Part shown: positions 42,765-53,637 of the stretch, piece by piece | Layout of the letters: the number at the start of each line of letters is the position of its first letter | How positions within the stretch are numbered: position 1 is the stretch's first letter | DNA from: Terebella lapidaria | Taxonomy: Eukaryota; Annelida; Polychaeta; Terebellida; Terebellidae | Direction: 5' to 3' | Length of the DNA: 64,000 nucleotides | NCBI GenBank assembly: GCA_949152475.1 | Contig: OX424568.1 | Location: forward strand, 6,981,667 to 7,045,666 | The notes under the pieces: model-generated | The model's database searches: none | What the model saw: only the letters and a program-made list of their open reading frames with translations | What the model was told of the DNA's origin: nothing | Program-made: the position numbers and the translations under genes

Positions 42765-44523
42765 ATGGCGGAAGGTCCAGTAGCCTTGACCACAGAAGAG
42801 TTACTCCGTGGTCTGGAGTGTCCCGTCTGTCAGGAACATTACAGAGATCCCAGGATTCTCCAGTGTGGACACACTCTGTGTCTCAAGCCTTGTCTCGAGC
42901 AGATTGTCGCTGGAAAACAGAGCTTCAGGTGTCCAGAGTGCAGAACTCAACATGACGTCCCATCTGGTGGCATTGGCAGCATTCTGAAGAATGTTGCCCT
43001 TTCAAGGCAACTCGACGTCAGACCAGAAACATCACCATCAGACAAAAAATCCTCAAACTGTCCTATTTGTGGAGAAGATGATGACCTGAGAAAATGTGGG
43101 CATTGTCAAGTATTGATGTGTTTAGATTGTGTTATTGAACACGTGCCTTTGTACAGAGAGCTGTTAAAAAGGAAAGCCGTTGCAATGTTGCAGGAAGCAG
43201 CTGGTGTGATAACAAATTTCTCCAAAGACACAGAACTGGAACTATCCTTGAGACATAATGTTGAAGAAGTTGTCAAACAAATTGATGAAGCTGAGGAACG
43301 TGCCATAAAACTCATCACAAGCAAAGCTGCGTCTCTACGAAAAGACGTGCAGTCAACCCACCAATCACATTTAGTGGACATAGCATCAAAGAAAAAAGCT
43401 CTAGCTGACGAATGGGTACATTTTGCCTCTTGCTGCCGGGAGGATGAAAAGGCTTTGTGTGACTCTGATGATAAACTACCGACAAAAAAGCTGAGAAAAA
43501 TTAGTGAACGATTATCGAAGGTACCCAAACACACTAAACAAGGTCCAGATGGCATTGATAACTATGATTGCAAGGAGTTTGTCACTGATTTCCAGTGTCT
43601 ACAACGGGCAGTGGATAAATGCTTCACACTTCATAATCGCGCTAACAAATCAGTTCATGCTCTCACACAAAATCCTTGTGAGTCTGCAGGTGCAGTCTCA
43701 CAGCTAGTGGATTTTGATTTTTTGTCCAAAGAAAGGTCACGACTCCTACAGACCTTCAGCACACCAACATATTCAATACCGTCGTGGCCCCCTAAGGTGT
43801 AGATGTGGATGACAAGACTGGAGATGTGGTTGTAGCAGACACAAGTAACCTGAATCCTGAAATTTGATTCCAGGGGAAAGCTCGTTGTGTGTTTTGGTTC
43901 AGAAGGATCTGGTTCTGATCAGTTTGATTATCCACGTGACATTGTGGTTAATGACGAGAGTCAGATGATTGTATGTGACAGATATAACCAGCGCATCAAG
44001 ATACACAACAGTGACGGGTCTCTCCACTCTGTCCTGGGAGTCAATGTTAGCGGGAGTAAAATGTTCAAGGATCCACGCGGTATTGCTCTGGATGGTGACG
44101 GTAACATCCATGTGTGTGACTTGGGTGACTCTCTTGTTCATGTTGTCACACAGAGTGGTTCTCGTGTGTGTAGATATCGTATTACAGATGGACATAAACC
44201 TTGGAGGATCAGCATCACTGAAGACGGCAAGATATGTATTCTTTCTTCGATGTATGGGGTAATGAACATACTCGACGAGCATCATAAACCAGTAACAAGC
44301 TGGAAGGTCTCCAAGGGATCCTGCGATTTGTGTGTTACCAGAGACCATGTGCTGGTGTGTGATGGGAACACTAGCAAAGTACATGTCTACGACTACAAAG
44401 GGGAGGAGGTGAAGGTGTTTGGTGGAAGCATGGTCCCTGTATGTCAGAGACCACGTGGACTGGTAGTGGACAGACAGGGGAATGTGTATGTGGCGTGTGA
44501 AGACGCTGTCATCAAATTTTGAG
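42765..44523 (+). pseudogene. TRIM-NHL copy A, broken by two compensating deletions
   Basis: Paralogue of the intact copy C (55879-57645), very similar throughout. It starts ACCATGG at 42765. RING (CPVCQEHYRD, CGHTLC, CPEC), a single B-box-like finger (CPICGEDDDLRKCGHC) and a coiled coil are open for 345 codons. Compared with copy C, a 1-nt deletion near 43795 shifts the frame and brings TAG at 43800-43802. A 2-nt deletion near 43851 returns to the original frame, so the NHL part is open again from about 43856 to TGA at 44521-44523. The predicted product is a RING/B-box/coiled-coil protein without NHL blades, and an NHL-only ORF starts at 43887. It may be a pseudogene, a truncated gene, or an assembly error. 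Confidence 0.85.
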
Positions 44524-44900
44524 GAATCAGACAGTTACACCATGTACACGGGGAAACTAAAAATGTCCTGGCACAAATATTCTGGATAGATATGAGGTAT
44601 ATTTATATAATTACATTTTATAACTATAATATATATATATATATATAATACATGTTGTATGTTACGTTTTCCATGTTGAGACATTGACTGTACCGAGTTG
44701 TGAATGTGAGGTTGAGTATACGATTTACATGCAATGTTTATTAAGTGAATGAGCAACATTAAATTTTTAATACTACATGATAAAAACATATCACAGATAT
44801 ATATCTCACAAGCAGACACAAGAAGTCACATGACTAAATATTTTTTGTTTATTTTAGTTAGAAGAAATTCTCTTAACACAGACCACTTGACACTGGGTCC
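44524..44900 (+). other. Downstream flank of copy A, shared with copy C
   Basis: Matches 57646-57960 (AGACAGTTACA, TTCTGGATAGATATGAGGTA, CACATGACTAAATATTTT). The duplication therefore included the 3' flank. An AT dinucleotide run lies near 44631-44648. Confidence 0.75.
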
Positions 44901-44907
44901 CACTTAA

Positions 44908-44966
44908 TACACGAAAAACACGTTTTTAGTGATGTTTTTGGGGACTTGTGAAATGTTTTTCGTGTA
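44908..44966 (+). repeat. Fold-back at the left edge of DNA absent from copy C
   Basis: TACACGAAAAACA (44908-44920) pairs with TGTTTTTCGTGTA (44954-44966). Confidence 0.7.
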
Positions 44967-45150
44967 CGGTTTTCCTACTTGATAAAGCCCCCAAACACTT
45001 AGATAACTATGGAAATTGGTCCAATAGCTGAAATGATTCGTATATACGCCCAAAAAGTAGTATTTTCATACAATACTGGCGCCGCTCAAGTGTTTTTATT
45101 GACCGGTAAACGAGTGTGTCATCGCCATCTTGAGGTGGCCAAAAAATGTG

Positions 45151-45224
45151 AATTTCGTTCTTGCTAGGTTGATGTTTTTAGGGTATCGTCTGGGCGGAGC
45201 CTTCGCGTGCCCGAGAACGAAATT
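45151..45224 (+). repeat. Inverted repeat
   Basis: AATTTCGTTCT (45151-45161) is inverted at 45214-45224. Confidence 0.65.
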
Positions 45225-45335
45225 GTTTGTTTACGTCTGTGTATGAATACTCCATGATGACATGTGTTTTATTATATATTGCAGGTTGCAAACGTAGTTG
45301 GAAGTGTACCTTACAAAAAGCAAAAGAGAAGATTT

Positions 45336-45460
45336 GGCCCAAGTATCATACACTGCGCCTTCTCCTATATTCAATAAGGATTAAAAAGGTGACAGACGGA
45401 TTAAATGGCATTCATTTAGTGAACGAGTCGTATTAAGGCGCAGTGTATGATACTTGGGCC
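45336..45460 (+). mobile_element. 125-bp MITE with perfect inverted ends and 8-bp target duplication
   Basis: The 26-bp ends beginning GGCCCAAGTATC are perfectly inverted. The target duplication GAAGATTT flanks it exactly (45328-45335 and 45461-45468). No coding capacity. An 8-bp duplication is typical of hAT and a few other DNA transposon groups. This is the least decayed copy of the family in the window. Confidence 0.95.
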
Positions 45461-45696
45461 GAAGATTTATATGAATCTAAATTCCTTTTCTTTTCTGTAC
45501 AGCCCAATAATGTTAATGTGATTAAAATCAATAGAATGTGGGCCAATGCATGCCACGATCGCATTAAACAATTAATAAAAAGAGATTTAGACCGTGTACA
45601 TATATGTATAGTGCATGATTTGGGGTGCGGCCCATTGTTTGTATGAGTCGTTATCCGAGCTAAAAACCCGGGTCGTGTGCAGCGAGCCGGAACGGG

Positions 45697-45810
45697 AGGT
45701 TAATATCTAGATATTAACCTGCCCGGAGGTTAATATCTAGATATTAACCTGCCCGGAGGTTAATATCTAGATATTAACCTGCCCGGAGGTTATTATCTAG
45801 AAAATAACCT
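45697..45810 (+). repeat. Four 30-bp units, each holding a 24-bp palindrome
   Basis: Palindromes at 45697-45720, 45727-45750 and 45757-45780 are perfect (AGGTTAATATCT and its complement). The fourth at 45787-45810 has changed bases in both arms yet stays mostly self-complementary. Spacers are GCCCGG. Confidence 0.97.
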
Positions 45811-46580
45811 CCCGCTAGATCGCTGGAAAAAGAAAGAGCATTTAACACACGGGTAGGCCACGATACATAGGCTTTATGGATTCACATATGAAAGCGCACA
45901 TTCACACATCGATTACAACATTTGACGACAATTCATTGGTAAGGCTTGTCCGTGGGCACCGTTTTGTGGATATGTTTTTGATATTTGGTTCATGAAGATA
46001 TCGGCTTTCTGTAAAAATCCTATGCAATTTCCTCTGTGAAATCCAGTGAATGTGGTCTTGGGAAATGGTCCACAGTTCTGGGAATTTTGTATGTTTTGAT
46101 ATTAATCCTGCGATATGCCACAAATACGTATATCCACGGAATCTTGAGGAACCCTCCAGATATGATATAGACGTACCCGGTATGTTGTAGTTTCCCTGCA
46201 AATATCAATGGAATGTGTATGTTTTTGTTTCTAAATGTAGGACATAATATAAACATATATTTAGCACATAATTATATGTATTCTGAAAACAATATGAACA
46301 TAACATTCAGATCGACATATATATTGCACGATTAGCACAGAAATGAACACGCTTACCAGTTGTGAAATCCAACCACGGGTACATACATGTATTTAGGAGT
46401 CGCCGTATGATTTTACCAGCAATTCTGTAAATACGCGTATGCAAATCTTTTTCATTTTTAGCAGGATTTGAGGAATGCATGACAGTAATATATCCGTTTT
46501 ACATATACATGTATTGTATTGCATACATATACAGCGCCGAACCAGTTAGTTAATATATTCAGAATGCTTATTTTCTCCCA
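45811..46580 (+). other. No gene seen
   Basis: AT-rich DNA with unremarkable short ORFs. Confidence 0.5.
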
Positions 46581-46589
46581 AACTGAAAT

Positions 46590-46714
46590 CAGGACCCAAG
46601 TAGGATATGCTGCGCTCCGATACAACTCGACCACTAGCTGCATACTATTTAATCCGTCTGCAATCTTCTTTATCATAATTGAAAATATAAGAAAGCGCAG
46701 CATACGCTGTTTGG
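46590..46714 (+). mobile_element. 125-bp MITE, second clean copy (opposite orientation)
   Basis: Same length as 45336-45460. Inverted ends share TATGCTGCGCT. The target duplication ACTGAAAT flanks it at 46582-46589 and 46715-46722. It lies just outside the left arm of the large inverted repeat. Confidence 0.88.
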
Positions 46715-46727
46715 ACTGAAATGAACA

Positions 46728-46973
46728 CAGTGGCTCGTGACCATATGTGTGCGGTAACCATGTAATATATAATATACAAGTGAGGACACAGATTTTGACA
46801 AGTTCTGGCCACAGAGTTCCGAGGTGCATGACACACAAAACCAAAGTGATCTATCGATCACAGTTACTGTCCCGAATATCATAGACGTGAACAAGCCTCA
46901 CCATACATGCAAATATTGCTAATTTTCCGATTTTTGTCACATTTGTACTTTCCGTGAATTTGTTCGTATCGGA
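46728..46973 (+). repeat. Large inverted repeat, left arm
   Basis: About 246 bp that is the reverse complement of 48423-48672 with few differences. The ORFs on the two arms read the same peptide (GTLWPELVKICVLTCILYIT), an effect of the repeat, not a gene. Confidence 0.92.
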
Positions 46974-48264
46974 TGTTGTTCCTGAGACAGAAGACAATCG
47001 AGCTTAAATATCAGCTACAATACCATTGGCTAAAAAACAAAATATTCAACAATCGTCAACCAATGAGAGGAGAGCTTCTGAATTACTGGCGATGAATAAA
47101 TTTCGGAATCGCATATAGCAACCCGGATATGTACGTGCCATTCCAACATCAACAGTTCCAGATAAAAAAAAAATACATGTACGTGTGTAGTATATTTGCA
47201 CGAACGCTCACAAAAATCATGACGGCGATTATGAAGAATATATGGATGGATTTATTCATGGGGTGAAACATAGGGGTGCACGCACATATTTTCACTGTGG
47301 GTAGCTCTTTTGTGTGATGTACTGTATGTATGAGCCAGATCGGGGTACACCTATTATCGCCAACGATGAGAATCCTGGTTCAGGAGCCATGATTGGTCAC
47401 TGGACATCATTTGTCAACCCCACATATACAGCGTATTCAGACACTACACTTCAAGCATAGTTATTTATAATTTGTTGGCATAATTATTGAAATAAAGCAT
47501 TATGTACATCGTGGATAAATACCATCAGCAAAAATGCAGATGGTCACACATCGCATTGCATTTTTCTACTCGCAGTAATCTCTTCATTCCATATACTAGT
47601 ATGCGACATGATATCCATTTGTTTCCATCGCATTCCCGCTTTTAATTTTCAAACACTAATGATACCTTTCGAAACGACATATCTCAGTGTTTGAAATAAC
47701 CAAGAAATGAAAAAACGGGGTGAATTTGTGTATGCACAAACCTTCGAAACAAATTTGAATAATTAGCGAACAAAAATATTCTGTGTACATGTGTGTATGT
47801 AGTATGTATCATGTGTATGTATGTAAGTAAGTAAGTAGGTCAGCGAATGATTTATTCAATTAAAATTTTATTTTACAACAATTGATGAACAAGTATCACT
47901 TGTATATGTTGGCATAAAGGGAATTCAGCCTCATAAACATGGTTAAGAACTACCTCTACTCGGTCACCTCTACAGTCACGGATGGCGGTTCAGGAAATTA
48001 CGAATTTAGTTCAAAATCAAACATGTTTTGAATGCATGGTATAATTACCATGTATCATTCTCTTCTCTTGGATCTGATATGCGGATGTCATAATCCGGAA
48101 AATATCCCCCTTTAAATTTTTGGTTTTTAATCTTACATTGAAACATTTAGCTTGCAGTAGGACAGGATATTGCCCATGAATGGTGCTAGTGTAAGGGTGG
48201 TCATTGACGTCAAAGGAAACCAGAGAGCACCGTGAAAACACATTTGCCCAGTCTGGCAACCACA

Positions 48265-48370
48265 CATACACCAACTCACATACTGCCAAGTCCGGGGATT
48301 GAACCCGCATGTAAACCGAATGCTGTGGTGAGAAGTCGGATCACATACCCGGACCAGATCCGGGTCCCCC
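48265..48370 (-). repeat. Possible tRNA-derived SINE fragment
   Basis: The - strand has GCGGGTTCAATCCCCGG, a perfect RNA polymerase III B-box (GGTTCAATCCC). A convincing A-box is not seen, so this may be chance or a decayed SINE head. Confidence 0.35.
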
Positions 48371-48422
48371 AAAGTACATCCGAAATTCATAGTTGTTTCA
48401 TACCCACTTTCAACAATCAACT

Positions 48423-48672
48423 TCCGATACGAACAAACTCACGGAAAGTACAAATGTAACAAAAATCGAAAAATTAACAATATTTGCATGTATGGTGAGA
48501 CCTGTTCACGTCTGTAATATTCGGGACAGTATCTGTGATCGATATATCGCTTTGGTTTTGTGTGCCATGCACCTCGGAACCCTGTGGCCAGAACTTGTCA
48601 AAATCTGTGTCCTCACTTGTATATTATATATTACATGGTTACCGCACACATATGGTCACGAGCCACTGTGGA
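48423..48672 (-). repeat. Large inverted repeat, right arm
   Basis: Reverse complement of 46728-46973. The loop between arms is ~1.45 kb and contains no recognisable gene. Confidence 0.92.
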
Positions 48673-49056
48673 AATGAATTGGTAAATAACTCACCACTTC
48701 ACTGGTTTCTTTTTTCATACACCGTATCCTGTCACACGAAATTTTGCGCCATACACATCAATAAGTGTTTGCAACTGTATCCAGCGAATAAACGTTTATA
48801 TCCAGAACACGCATTTATGTGTTGCACAAACCTGAATGTCACGGAGCTTTCCGTGTGGCAAAGTGAGCGCCCCTCTGGCAGCGTTTGAGTTACTGAGGGA
48901 GAGAACAACTCAAAGGCACAATGCGAGTCCACAATATATGTATATCAAGGAGTTGTTTGTGAACTCAACGACTGAGTATTTATGAGAGGGGTGTGGAAGG
49001 GTGGGGGTGGTGCATAGGGCTGGGGTTGTATGGGAGGGGGAATCATGCACTATGTC

Positions 49057-49153
49057 GGATAATGACCACGGTTTCGTGATTCGCCCGATAAAACCTTCGC
49101 GCTTCGCGCTCAGGGTTTTATCTGGGCGAATCACCCAACCTTGGTCATTATCC
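49057..49153 (+). repeat. 97-bp fold-back (MITE-like)
   Basis: GGATAATGACCA...GTGATTCGCCC...ATAAAACCT pairs with the mirror half ending GGTCATTATCC around a TTCGCGCTTCGCGC loop. Arms are ~40 bp with few mismatches. Confidence 0.85.
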
Positions 49154-49275
49154 CATACTTACTGCCTTCCATCACGAGTTATCCACTGAGGTGTAAGATG
49201 GAATAATCATCAACGAAGATAAGAAATATAAACAACAAATCGATAATCCCTGATAGTAGGGACATTGATTACATT
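49154..49275 (+). repeat. Displaced 3'-flank block of TRIM copy A
   Basis: ACTGCCTTCCATCACGAG and the following ATCCACTGAGG...GATGGAATAATCAT match 57990-58100 behind copy C and, more weakly, 52750-52860 behind copy B. Confidence 0.75.
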
Positions 49276-49553
49276 GTTTATATAACGGACTGGAGTAACG
49301 TCAAGTAGCAAGAGGGCACTAAAACACTTAACATTGACGAGTTGTGTTTCAGAAAACCGTCTCGGAACTATCAGGGTTAGCAGTGGCGGTATAGACTGGA
49401 TTACTGTATGAAAAATTGCACGGTAGTCTATCAGCAACTTACATAAAACTGCTTTTCCAATGAAAACCCCCAGTTATCACCCACTTTTTCACCCTGGTTC
49501 TGGTTTACTGAGTCCAACTTCGATCACCACTTATCCACTTCGAGCTCAGTGCA

Positions 49554-49603
49554 TGTCAAATTATAAACCTCGCTGCTTCGCGGCTTGGTATATAATTTTG
49601 ACA
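49554..49603 (+). repeat. Fold-back hairpin
   Basis: TGTCAAATTATAAACC pairs with GGTATATAATTTTGACA around a GC-rich loop (GCTGCTTCGCGGC). Confidence 0.75.
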
Positions 49604-49708
49604 TACACCTCGCACTCAGTAGATAACTATTACATAATATTCCACTGCCCTCTGTTGAATGTAAGCAAGGTGTTGTGCGTAGGCGATATGCTGTGAATCC
49701 AGTCAGTT

Positions 49709-52387
49709 TGCTGGAAGGATCAGCAGCCTTGGCCGCAGGAGAGTCACTCCATGGTCTGGAGTGTCCCGTCTGTCAGGAATATTACAGAGATCCCAGGATT
49801 CTCCAGTGTGGACACACTCTGTGTCTCCAGCCTCGTCTCGAGCAGATTGTTGCTTCAAGTGTCCAGAGTGCAGAACTGAACAAGACTTCCCATCTCATGG
49901 CATCAACAACATCCCTAAAATGTTGTAGTTTCAAGTCAACTTGACGTCAGACCAAAAACATCAACAACACAGTCAAAAACTTCAAGTTGTCCAATTTGTG
50001 GAGAATAAGACGACGTCAGAAAATGTGATCATTTTCAAGTGCTGATATGTTTAGATTATGTGAATGAAACATGTCCCTTTATACAGAAAGCTGTTGGAGG
50101 GGAAAGTTGCTGAAATGTGTTGTGGGAAGCAGATGGCGTGATACAAAATTGTTCCAAAGGAACAAAACTTGAGTTGTCTTTGAGAGATGATGTTAAAGAC
50201 GTTGTCAAACAAATTACTGAGGCTGAGGAACGTGCCATAAAACTCATCAGGAGCAAAGCTGCATCTCTTGTGTACGATGTACAGTCAACTCACCAATCAC
50301 ATCTAGTGGATATAGCATCGAAGAAGAAAGCCCTAGCTGATGAATGGGTAAACTTTGCCTCTCGCTGCCGGGAAGACGAGAAGGCTTTGTGTGACACTGA
50401 TAATAAAGTTCCGACAACGAAGTTGAGAAAAACTGGTGAACGTTTATCACAGGCACCCAAACACACTAAACTTGGTCAGGATGTCATTGGTCAATTTGAT
50501 CGGAAGCATTTCATTACTGATTCAAAGTGTCTACAAACGCACTAACGAATCAGTTCATGTCCGCACAGAAAATCTTGATAAAAGTCTTGATGCAGTCTCA
50601 CCACCAGTGAAAGTCGACATTTTGTCCAAAGACATCTCCAAAATCATACAAAGCTTCAAGACACCACCAGGTACAGTATAGTTGTCAAACCCTGGCGCTG
50701 TAGCTATAGATGACAACATTGGTGATGTGGTTGTGGCAGACACTGACAACCACAGAATACTTAAATTTGACTCCCGAGGTAATCTAACCAGGGGCGGGTA
50801 TAGGATTTTGGGAGGGGGGGGGGGCAAAACCTTTGATCGACAGCCCATGTCGGCCGGGGGTCTGGGGCCCGCTCAAGAGCCCCAGACGCTGAAGGTTTAT
50901 GCACCCCCAATGGTGTGTGTCTAGGGCTCCCCTTGGACCAAATTCATGGCCTTGGGGAGTTTATGAATGCCTGATCTGGGGTAGATTGAGGGTTCTGAAG
51001 GAGGGCCAAGATGTGAAATGTTGCGAAGCGAATTGGGGTAGACCGAGGGTCTGAGGCGCGTGCGCAAAGCGAGCCCATGTTGGCCTTAAGGGCCCCAGAC
51101 GCTGAAGGTTTATGCACCCTCAATGGTGTGTTCTAGGGCTCTCCTTGGACCATTTTCATGGCCTTGGAGAGTTTATGAATGCCTGATCTGGGGTGGATCG
51201 AGGGTTCTGAAGGAAGGCCAAGATAAGAAATGTCGTGAAGCGAGGTGGTGAAAACCGAGGGTCTGGAACCCGCTTGAGGGCCCCAGAAGCTGAAAGGACA
51301 TGTAGTGGTCCTCTGGTCCATTTTCCATTCCCTAAAGAGTGTCTTGCATGGCTGATTCCGGCAAATCTAGGATTTTGAGGGAAAGTCTAGTTCTGAAATG
51401 ATGCTAGGCAAATTGAGGCAAGCCCCTGTCGGTCGTGGGTCTGGGGCCCGCTCAAGGGCCCCAGAAACTGGCGGTATTTGCGTGCCTGATACAGCATCCC
51501 AGAGTTCTCCTGGATCTAACTATCAAGCATTAACACCCATAAATGCCTGATCACTGTAGTTGAAACAAAATATGACATGAAATATTACTTAGTTTGGGAC
51601 CCAATCAGATGAACAAGTGCATTTGGCCATTCAATGCTCTCAAATCATTATAGAAGGTGAAGGGCATAAAATGCTTTCAATGAGAACAGGTGGGTAGGCT
51701 ATAGAGTGAATACATTGCTTGCGACAACCCGCCCCTGCTAACTCTGTGTTTTGGATCAGTAGGTTCTGGTCCTGATCAGTTCATCAATCCAATTGGCATA
51801 GTGACTAATGACAAGAGTCAGATGATTGTGTGTGATGCGAGTAACCAGCGCATCAAGATACACAACAGGGACGGTTCTCTACACGCTGTCCTGGGAGTCA
51901 ATGGCAACGGAAGTAAAATGTTCAGTGATCCACGTCGTATTGGTCTGGATAGTAATGGTAACATCCATGTGTGTGACTGGATTTACTCCCGGGTGCAGGT
52001 TGTTATACAGAGTGGTGCAATTGTATGTAGCTATGGTATTACAGGTGGATGTGACCCTTTGAAGATAGACATCACTGAGGATGGCAGAATATGTATTCTC
52101 TCAATGGATTCTTGGCTGGAAATGACAGGGCACATAAACGTACTCAGTCAGAACCATGAACCAATAACAAGCTGGGAGGTCAGAGTGACATCCTCAGGTC
52201 TGTGTGTTACCACAGACCATGTCCTTGTGTCTGATTAGGACACTAGCAAAATACATGTCTACAACTGTGGGGAGGAAGTAAATGTTTTCGATGGTAACAA
52301 AGTCACTGGATGTCAGAAACCACAGGGACTTGCAGTTGACAGGGGAATGTGTATGTGGCGTGTCAGAATGCAGTGCTGAAGTTTTGA
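49709..52387 (+). pseudogene. TRIM-NHL copy B, decayed and split by a transposon
   Basis: Third paralogue of the same family. The start codon is lost (TTG where copies A and C have ATG). RING text is still readable (LECPVCQEYYRDPRILQCGH), but the sixth RING ligand has become Arg (CLQPRLEQI). Several frameshifts follow (ORF pieces at 49675-49944, 50117-50545, 50682-50788, 51801-52238). The NHL region is interrupted between 50788 and 51738 by a 949-bp element. The last part keeps blades such as GLDSNGNIHVCDW, then an in-frame TAG (52237) and the family TTT TGA end at 52385-52387. Clearly non-functional as an intact TRIM. Confidence 0.92.
50789..51737 (+). mobile_element. hAT-like non-autonomous element inside TRIM copy B
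   Basis: Terminal inverted repeats CAGGGGCGGGT and ACCCGCCCCTG; flanked by CTAAC at 50784-50788 and 51738-51742. Removing it gives a coding segment of exactly the same length as in copy C. The interior is ~220-bp repeats (GAGGGTCT, GGGGCCCGCTCAAG, CCCCAGACGCTGAAGG) and a 10-G run; no transposase. The ends are hAT-like; a 5-bp duplication is shorter than the usual 8. Confidence 0.92.
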
Positions 52388-53118
52388 GCAATGAGGGAGT
52401 CACAAGGGAAATACTGAGAGTTACATAACGCAAGGGTTCTGGATAACACTGAGGTGAATCTATATATTTAAATTGTATAACTTTATATATTTTATTGATT
52501 TTGAGTCGCGAAATGTACGTGACATGTTGTACGTTGAAACATTAAATGTACCAAGTTATCAAAATGAGTTCGAGTATACGATTTACAAGCAATCTTTACT
52601 GAGTGAATAAAATGCTATATATCAAAAACTCCATGTCATGTTGTGAAATATAAAATATCACAGAAAACTATCAATTGTTTTTGCTTGAGCAAAATTTTCT
52701 TCATGCAGTACACACTGATATAATGCTGAGGTATGGGCTCCATATACGTGGTAGCATCCTTTTATCGCATGTCCTCTACCGAGTTGTGAGATGACATAAT
52801 CATCTACGAAGATAGAGAAATAAGCAACGATTGTGTAATCACTGACGTATTTAGGCTAGTACAATAATACTACAGATACCTTCAAGTATTTTTTCTGAAT
52901 CATTACTTCCGGTTTGAACAACGGTGAGGGAAATTGTGACATCGATCCTGGGTAAGACTCATGTAACGACAGACTTACGTGTGTATGCAACAATAGACAA
53001 ATATTTACAAGCATATCACCGTTATTGATATGTTCCATATCATTGTTTGAGGGGAGTATTGGGAGAGTATAACCGGTGACATTTGTTTTTTTGACATTTA
53101 TTCATGCAAAAAAACATG
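52388..53118 (+). other. Downstream flank of copy B
   Basis: Decayed version of the flank behind copies A and C (for example ATACGATTTACAAGCAATCT near 52575). No gene. Confidence 0.55.
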
Positions 53119-53239
53119 AACATCTCCAAAATATGATGTGCTGCTCCGTAACACGTCCACTGGAAACATGCCATTTAATTAATCGTTTAATCCTAGTTGA
53201 ATACTGCAGAAAATAGACGCAGCATATCAAACGTAGGCC
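53119..53239 (+). mobile_element. MITE of the 125-bp family, diverged copy
   Basis: Begins ATGATGTGCTGCTCCGTAAC and ends GACGCAGCATATCAAACGTA; the same layout as 46590-46714. No clear target duplication. Confidence 0.55.
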
Positions 53240-53637
53240 ACATAATATTAATGCACAAAGTCTGCTCAATTAATTCGCTGTATGTAGCACACCTATAACA
53301 CGATCAGTGTCACTTTTTCTAAAGGCAATGATCTTTTCACGAAGGCTGACAATTACATACATTACATTGCCTGATTGCCCCCACGAACTTCATTAGGTGA
53401 CATCTCAGTAATGTGTACTTATACATATATTATGGAAACGTATAACAGAGCCTTCGGGACGGGGGAGGGATGATTATATAATAGGCTGCAGAGTATTGAT
53501 TATTATTAGTACTACTTGTATATTTCAAATCTGATTGTACTTTTTGATGTACTCAGAGACACAAACAACTGCCAACACTGCCAGACGGGAACTCACTTAT
53601 ACGACGGACTGAACCGAAACACATCGTAATTCACACC

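Noticed and set aside
43106..43555. 149-codon - strand ORF (and its twin at 56220-56669)
   Set aside because: Both are antisense to the coiled-coil region of the TRIM paralogues, conserved only because the sense strand is.
45697..45810. CRISPR-like array (palindromic repeats with short spacers)
   Set aside because: Spacers are identical and 6 bp long, the palindrome is the unit, and the DNA is animal; no cas genes.
46458..48888. ORFs with GTLWPELVKICVLTCILYIT peptide
   Set aside because: The same peptide arises from both arms of a large inverted repeat; no homology to known proteins and no splice support.
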